9,305 nucleotides of DNA from Chloroflexota bacterium. GTDB lineage: Bacteria > Chloroflexota > Dehalococcoidia > RBG-13-53-26. Position 1 is the stretch's first letter, and each line of letters opens with the position of its first letter. Shown in pieces: positions 6,954-9,305 of this stretch. The translations under genes and the position numbers were made by a program. The DNA lies in contig JAUWXW010000047.1 of the NCBI GenBank assembly GCA_030616195.1, positions 1 through 9,305 of the forward strand, in the 5' to 3' direction. The notes below the pieces were generated by a model. The model did not search any database, was not told the DNA's origin, and worked only from the letters and a program-made list of their open reading frames with translations.

Positions 6954-6997
6954 CTACACGCGTCGATAAATATGATTCCATGTAAATGGTTGAGTGA
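6947..6997 (-). pseudogene. Fragment of a second RAYT (HUH-motif remnant)
   Basis: On the minus strand, in a frame other than that of the intact RAYT, this stretch reads SLNHLHGIIFIDACRG and continues into palindrome 3 as TVHRAH. The intact gene reads MPNHLHAILLIDACRG and continues into palindrome 2 as TMHRAP. The HLH codons lie at 6980-6988. Codons differ at many places before IDACRG but are identical across it. It is probably a decayed piece of a related RAYT left beside the tRNA gene; no longer flanking homology is evident by eye. Confidence 0.65.
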
Positions 6998-7042
6998 CGA
7001 TACCGGCCAATACTTACCGAAAACCACCCTTTTTCAAATCGG

Positions 7043-7130
7043 CGGAGGGGGTGGGATTCGAACCCACGGCCCTGAACATCAGGGCAACGGTTTTCAAGAC
7101 CGCCTCCATAAACCGCTCGGACACCCCTCC
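7043..7130 (-). tRNA. tRNA-Ser(UGA)
   Basis: Eighty-eight bases with a seven-pair acceptor stem (GGAGGGG with CCCCTCC), G discriminator, anticodon loop CTTGAAA with anticodon TGA at 7094-7096, a long class II variable arm with a perfect seven-pair stem (GCCCTGA-TGT-TCAGGGC), and a T arm GTGGG-TTCGAAT-CCCAC. It decodes UCA and, by wobble, other UCN codons. The 3' CCA is not fully encoded (CCG follows the discriminator), so it must be added after transcription. RAYT fragments lie directly downstream of it. Confidence 0.96.
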
Positions 7131-7131
7131 C

Positions 7132-7397
7132 AGTTTCAAATTCTACCCCAAAACTTGTCCCAGGAGCAAAGTGGCCAGCATCTTGCTGACGCGCCACTCC
7201 CGCCGGCACCTCAAGCGGGCAGTTCTGTGGGCCATCTCCAGAGCCTATACCCCTCGTGTGGTGCCCCACAAGACTGAATTTGCATCCAGGCTTGCTTACA
7301 TGTCGTATAATCTAATATAAGGTAGTAGTTTTGTAGTACCACATAGGCGAACCTGGAGAGGAAGGGTGGAGGACGAGAAAGGAGGGCTGACGAAAAG
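7132..7397. other. Intergenic stretch without a recognisable gene
   Basis: Between the tRNA and the ferritin-like gene I find no supported coding region. Short frames are open on both strands but none has a start with a ribosome binding site or a recognisable motif. A TATAAT at 7306-7311 could be a -10 box for the gene at 7398, but no good -35 lies at the right distance. Confidence 0.5.
7140..7169 (-). promoter_or_regulatory. Candidate promoter for tRNA-Ser
   Basis: On the minus strand TAGAAT (7145-7140) fits the -10 box at five of six positions, with a weak TTGCTC -35 (7169-7164) 18 bases away. Transcription would start a few bases before the mature tRNA 5' end. Confidence 0.4.
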
Positions 7398-7940
7398 ATG
7401 TTTGAGGTTGACAGAATTACAGAGGATGGCAAGAAAGCCATTGTTGGCTTGCTTAACGAGTCAGTAAAGACGGAATACAGTCACATTGTCAATTATCCGA
7501 GGTTCATTGACCATCTGGTTAACATTGAGCGTATTCCTAGCGAAAGCATCCCCCCGAGTCTGGAGCATTTGGGCAAGGATTCGGTTAGGCATTTCGGTTT
7601 GACAGTTCAGCTCATTAAACAGCTTGGGGACGAGCCCCAGTGGGAGATTGTAGTTGTTGCCCGAATGCCGGACCCTCGTTATGAGATCTCCAAACAGATG
7701 GAGAAAGAGAAGTTATCTCTATCACTGTGGCAACAAGCAAAGAGCGTGGCTGAACAAAGCCAAGTTAAAGGACTTGGCGGTATTCTGTGGAGCATCAGAA
7801 CACTTCGAGGCCTGCTGGACGAGGCAGTAGGAAGGAATGATGTTATTCGCATTCTGGGAGAAATGGCGAAGGATGAAGAACACCATATAATGTTGCTCCA
7901 GGATGCGATTTCAGCATTGAATATCCAAACGCGGGAATGA
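7398..7940 (+). CDS. Ferritin-like superfamily protein
   Basis: A 180-residue, mostly helical protein that looks like a four-helix ferritin-like (bacterioferritin/rubrerythrin-type) domain. Candidate metal ligands are E26 in KTEYSH (helix 1), the KDSVRHFG stretch (60-67) in helix 2, E102/E104 in KQMEKEK (helix 3) and KDEEHH (158-163) in helix 4, where E160 and H163 give ExxH. In helix 2 the expected ExxH reads SVRH, with Ser62 in place of glutamate, so the di-iron site may be incomplete or use D61 or E56. Iron, oxygen or peroxide handling is possible, but the function is not assigned. The start has GGAGGGC at 7381-7387 upstream. It is transcribed alone, away from the tRNA. Confidence 0.7.
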   Translation: MFEVDRITEDGKKAIVGLLNESVKTEYSHIVNYPRFIDHLVNIERIPSESIPPSLEHLGKDSVRHFGLTVQLIKQLGDEPQWEIVVVARMPDPRYEISKQMEKEKLSLSLWQQAKSVAEQSQVKGLGGILWSIRTLRGLLDEAVGRNDVIRILGEMAKDEEHHIMLLQDAISALNIQTRE

Positions 7941-8072
7941 TTCCAGGCAGGCGGATTTCCAGCCACCATGAGCGGGGTGACATGCCAGCGCCATCTCGAC
8001 CTTGATTAGTGGCTGGACTGGGTGCCAGGGTGGTGCACCGGCTGCATTAACGTAAACAAAGGAGGTGGAACC

Positions 8073-8366
8073 ATGCCAACGTACGTTCTTCTGATGAACC
8101 TGACCGAACAGGGGATTAAGAACATCAAGGAGGCCCCGGCCCGACTCGAAGCGAGTGTTAAAGCCCTTGAAGCAGCGGGGTGCAAGATGATAGGCCACTA
8201 TACAGTCATGGGGCAATACGACTACGTGGCCATCGCCGAGGTCCCCAGTGATGAAGTCGGTATGACCCAACTGCTGTCGCTGGGCATGCAGGGCAACGTC
8301 AGGACGACAACGCTCAGGGCGTTCACCAACAAAGAGTTCGCGGAGATAGTGAAGAGGTTGCCTTAG
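8073..8366 (+). CDS. GYD domain-containing protein
   Basis: A 97-residue protein matching the small GYD family (an alpha/beta ferredoxin-like barrel fold, function unknown). Visible blocks are YVLLMNLTEQGIKNIKEAPAR (4-24), then GCKMIGHYTVMGQYDYVAIAEVPSDE with the defining GxYD, and NVRTTTLRAFTNKEF near the end. I chose the ATG at 8073 over an in-frame GTG at 8022 because GGAGGT (8061-8066) lies just ahead of it and the family starts with this short MPxYV strand. The 130 bases before it hold no gene. It follows the ferritin-like gene on the same strand, but the gap makes co-transcription uncertain. Confidence 0.9.
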   Translation: MPTYVLLMNLTEQGIKNIKEAPARLEASVKALEAAGCKMIGHYTVMGQYDYVAIAEVPSDEVGMTQLLSLGMQGNVRTTTLRAFTNKEFAEIVKRLP

Positions 8367-8504
8367 CCTTGTGCCCCAGGGTAAGGAACGGATTGCCGCC
8401 ACTTCGAGGTAGTGTGACCGGATGCTGGTGCGCCACCCTGCGACCGACTCATAACCCCCGTGCTGATGTCACGAACCGCCCTGAAGATGGCCTACTTCAA
8501 AAAC

Positions 8505-8831
8505 CTATCCTTGGGCCTGAACCCCTTTTCTCGAAGGTCCTCGGTTTCGATGATATGCCGGGCTCTTCATTCTCCCGGCAGCAGATGCTTCCGGTTGCCC
8601 TGGTGTTGCCTTCCTTTTGGTCTTTGCTGGCAAACGCAGGGCCTTCCTGAGCCCACGCTCTGCTTCCTTGGAGAAGTAGAGGTCTGCGGCCACCATCTTG
8701 TTCCCGCGTTTATAGGGCACCACCCGCTGACAGTGTGCCCACTCTTTGAGCTGGTGATAAACCCGCTTATCCTCGGTGTATAGCACAATAGTCGTACCGT
8801 CCCCAAAACTTCTGAGCTCTGTCGTGTCCAT
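8505..8831 (-). CDS. Hypothetical protein, small and basic
   Basis: A 108-residue protein I do not recognise. The N-terminal two thirds look structured: MDTTELRSFGDGTTIVLYTEDKRVYHQLKEW, then RVVPYKRGNKMVAADLYFSKEAERGLRKALRL, an alternating strand/helix pattern rich in Lys and Arg. The tail (about 70-108) is Pro/Gly/Ser/Arg-rich and probably disordered. I prefer the ATG ending at 8831, which has AGGAT six to seven bases upstream, over another ATG three codons earlier that has no room for a ribosome binding site. Other open frames overlap here on both strands, but only this one has a plausible promoter (TTGACA at 8883-8878) and ribosome binding site. A nucleic-acid-binding role is possible from charge alone. 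Confidence 0.55.
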   Translation of the reverse strand: MDTTELRSFGDGTTIVLYTEDKRVYHQLKEWAHCQRVVPYKRGNKMVAADLYFSKEAERGLRKALRLPAKTKRKATPGQPEASAAGRMKSPAYHRNRGPSRKGVQAQG

Positions 8832-8854
8832 GCTGATCATCCTGCAAGCTATCT

Positions 8855-8883
8855 AACATGTCAGAAATGTCGGAAAATGTCAA
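8855..8883 (-). promoter_or_regulatory. Candidate promoter and iterated ATGTC boxes
   Basis: On the minus strand a perfect TTGACA (8883-8878) is followed at 17 bases by CATGTT (8860-8855), a weak -10. On the plus strand the same region has three ATGTC boxes at 8858, 8867 and 8877, spaced nine and ten bases, each followed by AGAA, GGAA or AAG. They could be an operator for the minus-strand gene or a mobile-element end. Confidence 0.4.
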
Positions 8884-8986
8884 GTTTATGTTATTGGCAT
8901 TCCACCGATAACTTATCTGGCATGTGTTGGGATAGAGGCGCGTTGTGGAACTGCGAGCTCGGGTTTGTAACCAAAGGAACTTGGCA

Positions 8987-8995
8987 TGCTACAAT
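8987..8995 (+). promoter_or_regulatory. Candidate extended -10 promoter
   Basis: TGC-TACAAT (8987-8995) matches an extended -10 element (TGn plus five of six of TATAAT) about 50 bases before the isochorismatase-like start. A weak TTGTAA lies 19 bases further upstream. Confidence 0.45.
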
Positions 8996-9045
8996 GTCTT
9001 AACGAAGGGCACAGTGGGGCGTCCATTGGTTGAAAGGAGACTCCT

Positions 9046-9305
9046 ATGGCGGACAAGTTGAGTTCAGAGCGGAAAGCGATTATCGTGGTGGATATGCAGA
9101 AAGACAATGTCGGTGGGTTCTGCCGAGGGATCATACCAAACATCAAGCTTCTCATACAGGCAGCAAGAGAGAAGGGGATTCCGATCATTTTCGCCTGTGA
9201 CAGCAGGTACCCGGACGACTTTATTTTCACTAGAGGAGGACACCCACTGCGCACTATCCGAGGAACTGAGGGAGTGAAGGTCATAGAAGAACTGGACCCA
9301 AGACC
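9046..9305 (+). CDS. Isochorismatase-like cysteine hydrolase (3' end outside window)
   Basis: The first 86 codons of a cysteine hydrolase of the isochorismatase/nicotinamidase superfamily. IIVVDMQKDN (12-21) carries the conserved catalytic aspartate D16; IPNIKLLIQAAREKGIPIIFACDSRYPDD (30-58) is the typical helix and second strand with a DSRYPDD turn; TRGGHPLRTIRGTEGVKVIEEL (62-83) is the loop before the catalytic lysine, which lies just past the window edge along with the nucleophilic cysteine. These enzymes hydrolyse small amides or vinyl ethers; the substrate cannot be assigned. The ATG has AGGAG at 9036-9040 upstream and a good extended -10 promoter before it. Confidence 0.85.
   Translation, partial: MADKLSSERKAIIVVDMQKDNVGGFCRGIIPNIKLLIQAAREKGIPIIFACDSRYPDDFIFTRGGHPLRTIRGTEGVKVIEELDPR

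Noticed and set aside
6919..7269. Upstream extension of the RAYT frame, giving a protein of about 316 residues
   Set aside because: It would read through the antisense of the whole tRNA-Ser gene and palindrome 3; RAYT homology begins only near the ATG at 6918.
6994..7320. Plus-strand open frame across the tRNA region
   Set aside because: It overlaps the tRNA antisense and has no ribosome binding site; its C-terminal half is Arg/Leu-rich but matches no family I recognise.
8029..8039. GGTGGTGCACCGG resembling the REP core
   Set aside because: It shares only the central GGTGCACCG and has no GGGGCA/TGCCCC arms; too short to call a fourth copy.
8022..8072. GTG start 17 codons earlier for the GYD protein
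   Set aside because: The extension reads through the GGAGGT that serves the ATG at 8073 and does not resemble the family.

Overview
The window looks like bacterial chromosome from an anaerobic or thermophile-like lineage that uses archaeal-type phosphoglycerate mutase (ApgM). Gene density is high, composition is roughly balanced GC, Shine-Dalgarno sequences are strong (GGAGG) and genes overlap tightly. A Chloroflexota (Dehalococcoidia-like) or similar uncultured bacterium is my best guess, but this is inference from gene content only.

Positions 7-6256 form one long plus-strand operon-like block: apgM (phosphoglycerate mutase), a short broken copy of the tpiA start, a hicB-hicA toxin-antitoxin pair, intact tpiA (triosephosphate isomerase), miaA (tRNA dimethylallyltransferase), a lipoprotein with a gluzincin (HExxH...E) peptidase domain, and an oligopeptide-type ABC substrate-binding lipoprotein. 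Several stop/start pairs overlap (TAATG, ATGA), which suggests translational coupling. apgM and tpiA serve lower glycolysis/gluconeogenesis, miaA modifies A37 of tRNA, and the two lipoproteins act outside the membrane. The most striking feature is that hicBA lies between two copies of the 5' end of tpiA, with a perfect 34-bp direct repeat at 1237-1270 and 1833-1866. The antitoxin-toxin module therefore seems to have entered at the start of a housekeeping gene, leaving a 26-codon relic upstream and a complete tpiA downstream.

Positions 6257-7131 are a mobile-element patch and a tRNA on the minus strand. A REP-associated tyrosine transposase (RAYT, Y1_Tnp/HUH) carries perfect palindromes inside its reading frame and just upstream of its start. 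Next to it is a fossil HUH-motif fragment of a second RAYT joined to its palindrome in the same way. A tRNA-Ser(UGA) with a long variable arm follows.

Positions 7132-9305 hold unlinked small genes: a ferritin-like protein, a GYD-domain protein, an unrecognised minus-strand small protein with a repeat-rich promoter region, and the 5' part of an isochorismatase-like cysteine hydrolase that runs off the window end.
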